Assembly: GCF_000313755.1 (NCBI RefSeq)
Contig: NZ_AMZB01000103.1
Coordinates: 1-64,000 of the forward strand
Source: Pseudomonas nitroreducens TX1
GTDB lineage: Bacteria > Pseudomonadota > Gammaproteobacteria > Pseudomonadales > Pseudomonadaceae
Direction of reading: 5' to 3'
DNA: 64,000 nucleotides
The first letter of the stretch is position 1, and each line of letters begins with the position of its first letter. Positions 45,518 to 55,136 of this stretch are shown one piece after another. Under the pieces are notes generated by a model. It ran no database searches. It was given only the letters and a program-made list of their open reading frames with translations, and was not told the origin of the DNA. The position numbers were made by a program, and so were the translations under genes.

Positions 45518-46405
45518 ATGCGCCTGCCCAATCGGCTGATCGGCGTGCTCCTGTGCTTGCTGCTGGGGCAGGCGCAGGCCGGGGTCCGCCCCTACGAGGA
45601 CATGGTCGCCAGCGGCGTGCTGCGAGTGGCCGTGTACGAGAACTTCCCGCCCTACAGCTTCATGCAGGGCGGGCAGCCGCGCGGCATCGACATCGACCTG
45701 GCGACGCGTTTGGCCAGCGGGCTGGGCCTGCGCGCGGAATTCCTCTGGGTCACGCCGGGCGAGCGCCTCGACGACGACCTGCGCAACTTCATCTGGAAAG
45801 GCCATTACCTGCGCCCCGGCGTGGTCGCCGATGTGATGCTGCGCGTGCCCTACGACCGCCAGTATGCCAACCGGCGCAACGATGTCGGCGAGTTCGCCAA
45901 CGAGCAGGTGGTGATGTTCGGCCCCTACCAGCGCGAGCGGTGGCAGGTCGTCAATGACGACCGCCGGCTGCCGAAGGTCGACACCATTGCCGCCTTCCGC
46001 GAACACCCCATCGGCGTCGAACTGGACAGCGTGCCGTCCTTCTACCTGACCTCGGTGCTCGGCGGCCAGCTCAGCCGCATGACCGTGCATTTCCCCAGCA
46101 CCCAGGCGGCCTTCGACGGCATGCGTGCGGGCAAGGTGGATGCGGTGATGGCCTTGCGTGGCGAGCTGGACTGGATGCGCGCCCAGGCCGCCGATGAACA
46201 CCTGAAGAACGCCGAGAACACCTATCCCAACCTTGGTCAGCCCGAGTGGGACATCGGCATGGCGGTACACGAAAGCAACCGCCAGCTCTCCAACGCCCTG
46301 GACGGCGAGATGGAAGAACTGGTGCGCAGCGGCGAGATGGAAAAGCTCTATGCGGCCTACGGCGTGCGCTACGAACTGCCGGGGCTCTATCAGGACGTGC
46401 AGTGA
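45518..46405 (+). CDS. MoxJ-like quinoprotein-associated periplasmic binding protein
   Basis: 295 aa from ATG 45518; a GTG at 45509 overlapping the exaB stop is the alternative. A signal peptide (LIGVLLCLLLGQAQA) is followed by an SBP_bac_3 fold: VLRVAVYENFPPYSFMQGGQPRGIDIDLATRLA. Members of this subfamily sit next to PQQ-dependent dehydrogenases (MoxJ/XoxJ), where no matching ABC permease exists, and are thought to help the dehydrogenase activate or take up its cofactor or metal. No permease is encoded here either, which supports a non-transport role. Confidence 0.82.
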   Translation: MRLPNRLIGVLLCLLLGQAQAGVRPYEDMVASGVLRVAVYENFPPYSFMQGGQPRGIDIDLATRLASGLGLRAEFLWVTPGERLDDDLRNFIWKGHYLRPGVVADVMLRVPYDRQYANRRNDVGEFANEQVVMFGPYQRERWQVVNDDRRLPKVDTIAAFREHPIGVELDSVPSFYLTSVLGGQLSRMTVHFPSTQAAFDGMRAGKVDAVMALRGELDWMRAQAADEHLKNAENTYPNLGQPEWDIGMAVHESNRQLSNALDGEMEELVRSGEMEKLYAAYGVRYELPGLYQDVQ

Positions 46406-46415
46406 GGGAAACAGG

Positions 46416-47165
46416 ATGCACCGGCGCCACGTATTGCTCGGGATGTGCGCGTTGCCGCTTCTGGCAGCGGCGGTGGAGGGCGACCCGATGCCCTCGGTGA
46501 TGTGGGAGTACCACCACAAGCGCCTGCTGAATGGCGAGCCCTACGTCTTCGATGAGCGGGTGAAGCTGGGCGTACCGCCGTTCGCCGAGGACTCCCGCCA
46601 GGTTCCGGTGGAAGTGGACGCCCGCGCCTTGCCGGGGCGCTTCGACCGCCTGCTGCTGTGGGCCGAGCTGAACCCGATTCCCCACGTGCTGACGCTCTAT
46701 CCCGGCGAGCACCTGGAGCCTTTGCTGGCCGTGCGCATCCGCATCGAACAGGCCACGCCGATCCGCGCCGCGCTGCGGGACGAGAAGGGCGTCTGGCACG
46801 TCGGCTCGGCCTGGATCGACGCCGCCGGTGGCGGCTGCACCGCGCCCAGCGTGGTGCGCGCGCAGCCGGGCTGGGAGGATCGGCTTGGCCAGGTTCACGG
46901 CGAGTCCTATCCCAGGGGCGAGTACAGCCGCGTGCGCCTGTCGGTGTCGCACCCGATGGACAACGGCCTGGTCGGCGGCATCCCCGAATTCTACCTGGAC
47001 CACGCCGAGCTGCGCGGGCCGGGCGGGGAAGTCTTCGCTCGGCTGGACCTGTTCCCGGCGGTGAGCGAGAACCCGACGTTCACCTTCGAGGTGCGCGGCC
47101 ACCCACACACCGAACTCTGGTTGCACGACAACAACGGCAACGAATTCCAGGCCGCTCTGCCTTGA
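46416..47165 (+). CDS. Quinoprotein-associated SoxYZ-like protein
   Basis: 249 aa from ATG 46416 (AGG upstream). Signal peptide RRHVLLGMCALPLLAAA. A SoxY-like half with AGGGCTAPSV and a SoxZ-like half (SVSHPMDNGLVGGIPEFYLDHAEL, then ENPTFTFEVRG) are fused in one chain. In thiosulfate oxidation SoxY carries the substrate on a C-terminal GGCGG Cys; here the Cys is internal (GGGCTAP). Such fusions occur beside PQQ dehydrogenases, and their exact role is unknown. It follows the MoxJ-like gene by 10 nt. Confidence 0.8.
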   Translation: MHRRHVLLGMCALPLLAAAVEGDPMPSVMWEYHHKRLLNGEPYVFDERVKLGVPPFAEDSRQVPVEVDARALPGRFDRLLLWAELNPIPHVLTLYPGEHLEPLLAVRIRIEQATPIRAALRDEKGVWHVGSAWIDAAGGGCTAPSVVRAQPGWEDRLGQVHGESYPRGEYSRVRLSVSHPMDNGLVGGIPEFYLDHAELRGPGGEVFARLDLFPAVSENPTFTFEVRGHPHTELWLHDNNGNEFQAALP

Positions 47166-47175
47166 CGAGGTGTCC

Positions 47176-48105
47176 ATGCGTTTCCTGCTGATCGCCCTCG
47201 CGTGCCTGTGCCTGCCGGCACTGGCCGACCTGCAGTACCACCTTCAACCCCGGCAGATCGCCGACGGCACCTGGCTGGTGGAAGGCAGCACCGACAACTT
47301 CGGCAAGGACAATGGCGGCGCCATCGTCAACGTCGCCTTCGTGGACACCGGCGACGGTGTGCTGGTGATCGATACCGGCCCGTCGAAACGCTATGGCGAA
47401 GCCCTGCGCGAGCTGATCCAGCAGACCACCGGCAAGCCGGTGAAGCGCGTGCTGCTGACCCATCATCACCCCGATCACGTGCTGGGCAACCAGGCCTTCA
47501 CCGACGTGCCCATCGGCGCACTGGCAGGCACCGGCAGACTGCTGAAGGAGCAGGGCAACGCCATGGCGGAGAACATGTACCGCCTGGTGGGCGACTGGAT
47601 GCGCGGCACGGAAGTGGTGTTGCCTACCGAGACAGTGGAGCCGGGCAGCCTGCAGATGGGCGATCACCGGTTCCGGCTGGTGGGGCTGCGCGGGCATACC
47701 GGTGCGGACCTGGCGATCCTCGACGAAGCCACTGGCGTGCTGTTCGCCGGGGACATCGTGTTTTACCAGCGTGCGCTGACCACGCCGAACAGTCCGGGGC
47801 TGGACGTGTGGCTGGGGGATCTGGGTACGCTGGAGAAACTGCCGTGGAAGCTGATCGTCCCTGGCCATGGGCCCATCGCCACGGATACTGCGCCGTTCGC
47901 CCAGATGCGCGACTACCTCGGCTGGCTCGACAGCGTCATGCGCGATGGCATCGCCCAGGGCGCGGACATGAACGACCTGTTGCGTACGCCGATTCCCGAG
48001 CGTTTTGCCGGGGTCAGCCTGACGCGCTATGAGCTGATCCGCAGCGTCAGCCATCTGTATCCGCGGTATGAGCAGAAGGCGCTGCCGCGCGTCGACGAGC
48101 AGTGA
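47176..48105 (+). CDS. Quinoprotein relay zinc metallohydrolase (MBL fold)
   Basis: 309 aa from ATG 47176. Signal peptide FLLIALACLCLPALA. Metallo-beta-lactamase fold with the zinc motif H96-x-H98-x-D100-H101 (THHHPDHVLGN), further ligands in GLRGHTGAD and LFAGDIVFY, and PGHGP near the end. This subfamily is found with PQQ-dependent dehydrogenases and the SoxYZ-like carrier; its substrate is unknown. It completes the exaB operon. A REPIN and REP pair follow, then the PedH-like gene. Confidence 0.83.
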   Translation: MRFLLIALACLCLPALADLQYHLQPRQIADGTWLVEGSTDNFGKDNGGAIVNVAFVDTGDGVLVIDTGPSKRYGEALRELIQQTTGKPVKRVLLTHHHPDHVLGNQAFTDVPIGALAGTGRLLKEQGNAMAENMYRLVGDWMRGTEVVLPTETVEPGSLQMGDHRFRLVGLRGHTGADLAILDEATGVLFAGDIVFYQRALTTPNSPGLDVWLGDLGTLEKLPWKLIVPGHGPIATDTAPFAQMRDYLGWLDSVMRDGIAQGADMNDLLRTPIPERFAGVSLTRYELIRSVSHLYPRYEQKALPRVDEQ

Positions 48106-48158
48106 CTGCACTTTCGCATGACCAACTGTCTTCCTCTGAAGGTCTGTACCTGGGATTT

Positions 48159-48216
48159 CCCTCTCCCTAACCCTGGCTACGCGCCCCGCTCCGAAGGGCG
48201 AGGGCGAGAGAGAGGG
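48159..48216. repeat. Degraded CCCTCTCCCT REPIN-like element
   Basis: CCCTCTCCCTAACCCTGGCT followed by a rearranged right half (CGAAGGGCGAGGGCGAGAGAGAGGG). A shortened member of the family at 28025, 33727 and 56604. Confidence 0.6.
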
Positions 48217-48238
48217 CATGCCCCGGCGCGATACTCCG

Positions 48239-48309
48239 GTAGGAGCGGATTCTGTCCGCGATAGGTTCGCATCGCGCCGGATGCCATCGCGGACGGAGTC
48301 CGCTCCTAC
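48239..48309. repeat. REP inverted pair (TCCGCGA family)
   Basis: GTAGGAGCGGATTCTGTCCG and TCGCGGACGGAGTCCGCTCC around a ~27-nt core, nearly identical in layout to 44121-44191. Confidence 0.8.
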
Positions 48310-48346
48310 GCGCGCCCCTATTTTCGCGCCTCTGCAGCCCGGTATT

Positions 48347-48411
48347 GCTACCAAGGAACTAGGAAATTCGGCACTGCGTTCAATTGTTGGCCCACCGTAG
48401 CAAACCAAGAA
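48347..48411 (+). promoter_or_regulatory. pedH/exaA promoter with TACCAA activator box
   Basis: TACCAAGGAACTAG at 48349, AATTG at 48382 as -35-like and CAAGAA at 48406 as -10-like. This is the weakest of the four matches in the -35/-10 part. A CCGGGA-CATT-TCCCGG-type hairpin lies in the leader at about 48423-48439. Confidence 0.55.
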
Positions 48412-48469
48412 TCTGCGACAGACCGGGACATTTTCCCGGGTACAACAACAATCGCAGAGGCGCACCGCC

Positions 48470-50242
48470 ATGAGACAGCTTCAACCTTTCGCCCGCACCG
48501 TGCTGTTCACCGCCATCAGCCTGGCCTGCCTGGGCGCCCACGCCGGGGTGACCGACCAGGACATCAGTGACGCCGCCAAGCGCACCGACCAGATCGTGGT
48601 CAACGGGATCAACCAGCAGGGCCAGCGCTTCAGCCCGCTGAATACCCTGAACAGCGACAACGTGAAGGAGCTGCGGCCGGTCTGGGCGCTGTCCTTCGGC
48701 GGCGAGAAGCAGCGCGGCCAGCAGGCGCAACCGCTGATCAAGGACGGCGTGATGTACGTCACCGCCTCCTATTCGCGGGTGTTCGCCGCTGATGCGCGCA
48801 CCGGTCGCAAGCTCTGGCAATACGACGCGCGCCTGCCCGACGGCATCATGCCCTGCTGCGATGTGATCAACCGTGGCGTGGCGCTGTACGGTGACCTGGT
48901 GATCTTCGGCACTCTCGATGCCAAGCTGGTCGCCCTGAACAAGGACACCGGCAAGGTGGTGTGGAAGAAGACCGTGGCCGACTACAAGGCCGGCTACTCG
49001 ATCTCCGCCGCGCCGCTGATCGCCAAGGGCAAGCTGATCACTGGCGTGGCCGGTGGCGAGTTCGGCGTGGTCGGCAAGATCGAGGCCTACAACCCCACCA
49101 ACGGCGAGCTGCTGTGGAGCCGCCCGACCGTGGAAGGCCACATGGGCTACGTCTACAAGGACGGCAAGGCCATCGAGAACGGCATCTCCGGCGGCGAGGC
49201 GGGCAAGACCTGGCCGGGCGACCTGTGGAAGACCGGCGGCGCTGCACCCTGGCTGGGCGGCTACTACGACCCGAGCACCGATTCGCTGTTCATCGGCACC
49301 GGCAACCCGTCGCCGTGGAACTCCCACCTGCGGCCGGGCGACAACCTGTACTCCTCCTCGCGCCTGGCACTGAACCCGGAAGACGGCTCGATCAAGTGGC
49401 ACTTCCAGACCACCCCGCACGACGGCTGGGACTTCGACGGCGTGAACGAGCTGGTGTCCTTCGACTACAAGGACGGCGGCAAGACCGTGCAGGCCGCGGC
49501 CACCGCCGACCGCAACGGCTTCTTCTACGTGCTCGACCGCACCAACGGCAAGTTCATCCGCGGCTTCCCCTTCGTCGACAAGGTGACCTGGGCCAAGGGC
49601 CTGGACAAGGACGGCCGGCCGATCTACGACGACGCCCACCGTCCGGGCGCGCCGGGCGAGGGCACCGAGAAGGGCTCATCGGTATTCGTTGCGCCGTCCT
49701 TCCTCGGCGGCAAGAACTGGATGCCCATGGCCTACAGCCAGGATACCGGCCTGTTCTATGTTCCCTCCAACGAGTGGGGCATGGACATGTGGAACGAGAA
49801 CATCGCCTACAAGAAGGGCGCGGCCTACCTCGGCGCGGGCTTCACCATCAAGCCGCTGAACGACAAGTACATCGGCGTGCTGCGCGCCATCGATCCGAAG
49901 ACCGGCAAGCAGGTCTGGCGCTACGAGAACTACGCGCCGCTGTGGGGCGGCGTGCTGGCGACCCACGGCAACTTGGTGTTCACCGGCAACCCCGAGGGCT
50001 ACCTGATGGCCTTCGACGCCAAGACCGGCAAGAAGCTCTACGAGTTCAACACCGGCTCGGGCGTGATCGCATCGCCGATCACCTGGGAGATGGATGGCGA
50101 GCAGTACGTCACCGTGCTGTCCGGCTGGGGCGGCGCGGTGCCGCTGTGGGGTGGCGAGGTAGCGAAGCGGATCAAGGACCTGGACCAGGGCGGGATGATC
50201 TGGACCTTCAAGCTGCCGAAGGATCTCGTCGCCAAGAAGTGA
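48470..50242 (+). CDS. pedH: PQQ alcohol dehydrogenase with lanthanide-type site (PedH-like)
   Basis: 590 aa with signal peptide ([16 protein letters not shown]). Eight-bladed quinoprotein propeller; the adjacent cysteine disulfide C129-C130 (PCCDVINRG) stacks on PQQ. The catalytic region reads [11 protein letters not shown], with catalytic D321 and a second acidic residue D323. That extra Asp two residues on is the hallmark of lanthanide-dependent enzymes (XoxF, PedH); the calcium enzymes have Ala, Ser or Thr there. The rest matches PedH of P. putida closely from memory. It oxidises periplasmic primary alcohols and passes electrons to ExaB. exaA is the older name for the family. A strong terminator follows. 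Confidence 0.9.
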   Translation: MRQLQPFARTVLFTAISLACLGAHAGVTDQDISDAAKRTDQIVVNGINQQGQRFSPLNTLNSDNVKELRPVWALSFGGEKQRGQQAQPLIKDGVMYVTASYSRVFAADARTGRKLWQYDARLPDGIMPCCDVINRGVALYGDLVIFGTLDAKLVALNKDTGKVVWKKTVADYKAGYSISAAPLIAKGKLITGVAGGEFGVVGKIEAYNPTNGELLWSRPTVEGHMGYVYKDGKAIENGISGGEAGKTWPGDLWKTGGAAPWLGGYYDPSTDSLFIGTGNPSPWNSHLRPGDNLYSSSRLALNPEDGSIKWHFQTTPHDGWDFDGVNELVSFDYKDGGKTVQAAATADRNGFFYVLDRTNGKFIRGFPFVDKVTWAKGLDKDGRPIYDDAHRPGAPGEGTEKGSSVFVAPSFLGGKNWMPMAYSQDTGLFYVPSNEWGMDMWNENIAYKKGAAYLGAGFTIKPLNDKYIGVLRAIDPKTGKQVWRYENYAPLWGGVLATHGNLVFTGNPEGYLMAFDAKTGKKLYEFNTGSGVIASPITWEMDGEQYVTVLSGWGGAVPLWGGEVAKRIKDLDQGGMIWTFKLPKDLVAKK

Positions 50243-50263
50243 TGATTCTGTGAGGTGAGCAGA

Positions 50264-50295
50264 GGGCTGGCCATTGAGCCGGCCCTTTGTTTTTT
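50264..50295 (+). terminator. Rho-independent terminator of pedH
   Basis: Stem GGGCTGGC-6 nt-GCCGGCCC (one G-T pair) followed by TTTGTTTTTT, 21 nt after the stop. Confidence 0.88.
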
Positions 50296-50315
50296 AGTGG
50301 ATTTGGCTCGCTTTT

Positions 50316-50817
50316 GTAGGAGCGGACTCTGCCCGCGAAGTTTTTCGTAGGGTGAATAACGTCTTTAGCGTCATCCGCCGTCTTTTTCGGTGTTTTTGCG
50401 CCGCCTCGGCGCGCTGGGATGTTTTCTTGTTTCTCCCCCTCGGGCGACCGACTTTGGCAAACGCCTCCAGCGTAGGCAAAGGTCTCGTCCCGACATCAGG
50501 GTCCGGTATCGCTCCGAGGGCGCGTACGAGGGCCATCCCTGCTCCTCTAAGTCCCTCGCGGCATCGATGGCCCCGCTGCTCGGCATCCTGACGGGACTCT
50601 GCGCGTGCCTGCGACTCTGGTGCGTGAGCGCAGGGCTGCTTTTTGTAGGAGCGAGCTTGCTCGCGAACCGCTTAACGCCGATGCGGCCGGGTAATTCTGT
50701 TCGCGAGCAAGCTCGCTCCTACAAAGGCGGATAGCGTTTCGCGTTATCCGCCCTGCGGGTGTTCATCCTGCAACGTGGGTGCAGTGGTGAGCTTTCGCGG
50801 ACAAGGTCCGCTCCTAC
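50316..50817. repeat. REP-rich intergenic stretch before exaC
   Basis: Elements seen: GTAGGAGCGGACTCTGCCCG at 50316, GTGAATAACGTC ... GTCATCCGCC at 50352-50380, the inverted pair GTAGGAGCGAGCTTGCTCGC ... GCGAGCAAGCTCGCTCCTAC at 50645-50722, hairpin GGCGGATAGCG-TTT-CGCGTTATCCGCC at about 50727-50753, and CGCGGACAAGGTCCGCTCC at 50797-50815. Open frames here are short and look spurious. No gene supported in 50296-50840. Confidence 0.72.
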
Positions 50818-50839
50818 GAAAAGCCATTCGCGGCATTTA

Positions 50840-50905
50840 CTACCAAATGAGTAACCCACCGCTCCCATGGGTGCATTCCGGGGCGGGAAGGGCGCTGCCT
50901 AAGAT
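50840..50905 (+). promoter_or_regulatory. exaC promoter with TACCAA activator box
   Basis: TACCAAATGAGTAA at 50841, ATTCCG at 50875 in the -35 position and TAAGAT at 50900 as -10. Spacing matches the exaB, pedH and pqqA promoters. The ATG lies ~50 nt further on. Confidence 0.62.
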
Positions 50906-50955
50906 CGCTCCATGACCTGGCCGATTCAGGCCGGGAACCGACAGGAGAGCACCTC

Positions 50956-52476
<1,521 letters not shown>

Positions 52477-52490
52477 CCCTCAGCAGCAAA

Positions 52491-52521
52491 CCGGCGAGCC
52501 TTCCCCCATCAGGTTCGCCGG
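52491..52521 (+). terminator. Hairpin after exaC
   Basis: Stem CCGGCGA-17 nt-TCGCCGG followed by only CCCTTT. A weak terminator; the stronger one lies at 52634. Confidence 0.5.
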
Positions 52522-52633
52522 CCCTTTCCGGTGTACCCCGCCTGGCACTCCACCAGGTATCCCTTGTGTCGACGCGCCCGGTTCGGGCGGCCGTCCGCTT
52601 CCGTACCCATTCCACGGGTGACGGCCTTCGTCG

Positions 52634-52662
52634 AACGCGGCTCCGGCCGCGTTTTCTTTTTT
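52634..52662 (+). terminator. Strong rho-independent terminator upstream of the quinohemoprotein operon
   Basis: Perfect stem AACGCGGC-TCCG-GCCGCGTT running into TTTTCTTTTTT. It insulates the next promoter from exaC readthrough. A half REP (GTTCGCGAGCAAGCCCATCC) follows at 52677. Confidence 0.85.
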
Positions 52663-52724
52663 CCGGATGGGGCGTTGTTCGCGAGCAAGCCCATCCTGCA
52701 AAGCATCCGCAGCGTCCCGTCCTC

Positions 52725-52746
52725 GCGACACCTGGCACTGTCCCGC
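52725..52746. promoter_or_regulatory. Candidate activator-binding dyad for the sigma-54 promoter
   Basis: GCGACA-N8-TGTCCC at 52725-52744, a TGTC/GACA dyad centred ~105 bp upstream of the -24 element, the usual position for a sigma-54 activator site. Related words recur before pqqA at 59055-59103. Confidence 0.4.
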
Positions 52747-52840
52747 GCAACACCTGTAGCGCCCGCACCACCCGCATCGCGTCCGGAAGGAAGCGCCAGA
52801 AGCCCCGAACGGCGGGCTCTTCAGCCTGATTCGAACAGCC

Positions 52841-52856
52841 TGGCACAGCGGTTGCT
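52841..52856 (+). promoter_or_regulatory. Sigma-54 (-24/-12) promoter of the quinohemoprotein alcohol dehydrogenase operon
   Basis: TGGCAC-AGCGG-TTGCT: GG and GC are exactly 10 bp apart, matching TGGCAC-N5-TTGC[AT]. It lies 60 bp before the ATG of the dehydrogenase gene. A sigma-54 activator of the AcoR type is encoded 3' of the same operon. Confidence 0.82.
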
Positions 52857-52915
52857 CTGAGCCTTTCAAGCCGCGGCGAACGACCTGCGGCACCAACAAG
52901 AATCGGAGAACCTCC

Positions 52916-55099
52916 ATGAGATCGATTGGCCTGCACGTGCCTTCCGTTCGCCTGCAACCCGCCCTGCGTCATTCCCTGCTGACCGTCTCACTGCTGATGG
53001 CCGGTCTGTCCGCCGACCTCCAGGCTGCTGAAACCCCCGCCAATGTCGACGGCAAACGCATCGCCGCCGCCGACAGTGAGCCGGGCAACTGGATGTCCAC
53101 CGGCCGCACCTACGACGAGCAGCGCTTCAGCCCGCTCAAGCAGATCGACCAGAGCAACGTCGGCAGCCTCGGCCTGGCCTGGAGCCACAAGCTGGACATC
53201 GACCGAGGCGTGGAAGCCACACCCATCGTGGTCGATGGCGTGATGTACACCACCGGGCCGTTCTCCATCGTCTACGCGCTGGACGCCCGCACCGGCGAGC
53301 AACTGTGGAAGTACGACCCGCAGTCCGACCGCAGCCGCGCCGGCGAGGCGTGCTGCGACGCGGTGAACCGCGGCGTGGCGGTGTGGAAGGGCAAGGTCTA
53401 CGTCGGCGTGCTCGACGGTCGCCTGGAGGCCATCGACGCCAGGACCGGCAAGCGCGTGTGGAGCGTCGATACCCGCACCGACCCGTCGCGCAGCATCACC
53501 ATCACCGGCGCGCCGCGCATCGTGAAGGGCAAGGTGATCATCGGCAACGGCGGCGCAGAGTTCGGCGTGCGCGGCTACATCACCGCCTACGACGCCGAGA
53601 CCGGCAAGCAGGACTGGCGCTTCTTCACCGTCCCCGGCGACCCCAAGGAAATGCCCAAGGGCAAGGGCATGGAAATCGCCGCCAAGACCTGGTTCGGCGA
53701 CAACTACGCCAAGCAGGGCGGTGGCGGCACCGTGTGGGACTCGATGTCCTACGACCCGGAGCTGAACCTGCTGTACATCGGCGTCGGCAACGGCTCCTCA
53801 TGGAACCCGCGCATCCGCAGCGAAGGCAAGGGCGACAACCTGTTCCTCTCGTCCATCGTGGCGATCAACCCGGACAACGGCGAGTACGTCTGGCACTACC
53901 AGACCACGCCGGGCGACGCCTGGGACTACACCGCCACCCAGCACATCATGCTGGTGGACCTGGAGATCGACGGCAAGCCGCGCAAGGTGCTGATGCAGGC
54001 GCCGAAGAACGGCTTCTTCTACGTCATCGACCGCGCCACCGGCGAGCTGCTCTCGGCGAAGAACTTCATCCCGATCAACTGGGCCAACGGCATCGACATG
54101 AAGACCGGCCGGCCGATCCGCAACGAAAAGGTTGCCGAATACTGGAAGGACCCGCAGAAGAAGGCGCGCCTGATCCAGCCGGCCTTCTGGGGCGCCCACG
54201 ACTGGCAGCCCATGTCGTACAACCCCAACACCGGCCTGGTGTACATCCCGGCGCACATCATGTCGGCGATGTACCAGGACGTCGACGGCGCGCCGCCGCG
54301 TTCCAGGTTCAAGAGCATCTACCAGCTCGACGTCAACACCGGGATGATGCCCGAGGACCCGGAGGGCCTGCGCAAGATCGCCGACACCTGGACCGGCAAG
54401 CTGATCGCCTGGGACCCGGTGAAGCAGGAAAAGCGCTGGGAAGTGCCCTACAGCACTATCTTCAACGGCGGCACCCTGAGCACCGCCGGCAACCTGGTAT
54501 TCGAAGGCACCGCCGACGGCCGCGTGGTGGCCTACGCCGCCGAGTCCGGCAAGAAGCTCTGGGAGTCCCCGGCCAATACCGGCGTAATGGCCGCGCCCAT
54601 CACCTATGAGGTGGACGGCGAGCAGTACGTGACCTTCATGGCCGGCTGGGGCGGCGCCTTCTCCACCTTCGCCGGCGCCCTGTCGTTGCGCGCCGGGGTG
54701 AAGCCCAACGCCCAGGTGCTGACCTACAAGCTTGGCGGCACCGCCAAGCTGCCGGACATCAACTACAAGTGGGCCGACCGCAAGCCCGAGCCGCCGGCGC
54801 TGACCGGCACCTCCGCGCAGATCGACCAGGGTCGCGAGCTGTTCAACTCCAGTTGCTCGCAGTGCCACGGCATCAACGCCATCAGCGGCGGCGTGGTGCC
54901 CGACCTGCGCACACTCAGCGCGGAAAACCACCAGCGCTTCCTCGGCATCGTCTATGGCGGCCGCATCCCCGACGGCATGCCCTCGTTCCAGGGCCATCTC
55001 GACCTGCAGCAGGCCGAGGCGGTGCACCAGTACCTGATCAAGCGCGCCTACGACCTCAAGGAACAACTGGCCGGCGCACAGAAGACCGCCGCCAAGTGA
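52916..55099 (+). CDS. Quinohemoprotein alcohol dehydrogenase (PQQ plus C-terminal heme c)
   Basis: 727 aa. Signal peptide ending DLQAAE; an N-terminal PQQ propeller (residues ~35-600) with adjacent cysteines in EACCDAVNRG; a C-terminal cytochrome c domain with C647-S-Q-C650-H651 and a Met in DGMPSFQGHL. The catalytic segment is DAWDYTATQ: D337 with Thr, not Asp, at +2, so this is a calcium-type site. Type II quinohemoprotein dehydrogenases of this form oxidise alcohols such as butanol, isopropanol or 1,2-propanediol, and carry electrons through their own heme. It precedes aldA by 37 nt. Confidence 0.92.
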   Translation: MRSIGLHVPSVRLQPALRHSLLTVSLLMAGLSADLQAAETPANVDGKRIAAADSEPGNWMSTGRTYDEQRFSPLKQIDQSNVGSLGLAWSHKLDIDRGVEATPIVVDGVMYTTGPFSIVYALDARTGEQLWKYDPQSDRSRAGEACCDAVNRGVAVWKGKVYVGVLDGRLEAIDARTGKRVWSVDTRTDPSRSITITGAPRIVKGKVIIGNGGAEFGVRGYITAYDAETGKQDWRFFTVPGDPKEMPKGKGMEIAAKTWFGDNYAKQGGGGTVWDSMSYDPELNLLYIGVGNGSSWNPRIRSEGKGDNLFLSSIVAINPDNGEYVWHYQTTPGDAWDYTATQHIMLVDLEIDGKPRKVLMQAPKNGFFYVIDRATGELLSAKNFIPINWANGIDMKTGRPIRNEKVAEYWKDPQKKARLIQPAFWGAHDWQPMSYNPNTGLVYIPAHIMSAMYQDVDGAPPRSRFKSIYQLDVNTGMMPEDPEGLRKIADTWTGKLIAWDPVKQEKRWEVPYSTIFNGGTLSTAGNLVFEGTADGRVVAYAAESGKKLWESPANTGVMAAPITYEVDGEQYVTFMAGWGGAFSTFAGALSLRAGVKPNAQVLTYKLGGTAKLPDINYKWADRKPEPPALTGTSAQIDQGRELFNSSCSQCHGINAISGGVVPDLRTLSAENHQRFLGIVYGGRIPDGMPSFQGHLDLQQAEAVHQYLIKRAYDLKEQLAGAQKTAAK

Positions 55100-55136
55100 C
55101 CGCTCTACAAGAAGCATTCCCGCAGGAGACCGACTC

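Noticed and set aside
50352-50734. Small open frames between pedH and exaC as genes
   Set aside because: No ribosome sites, no domain, and they cross REP elements.
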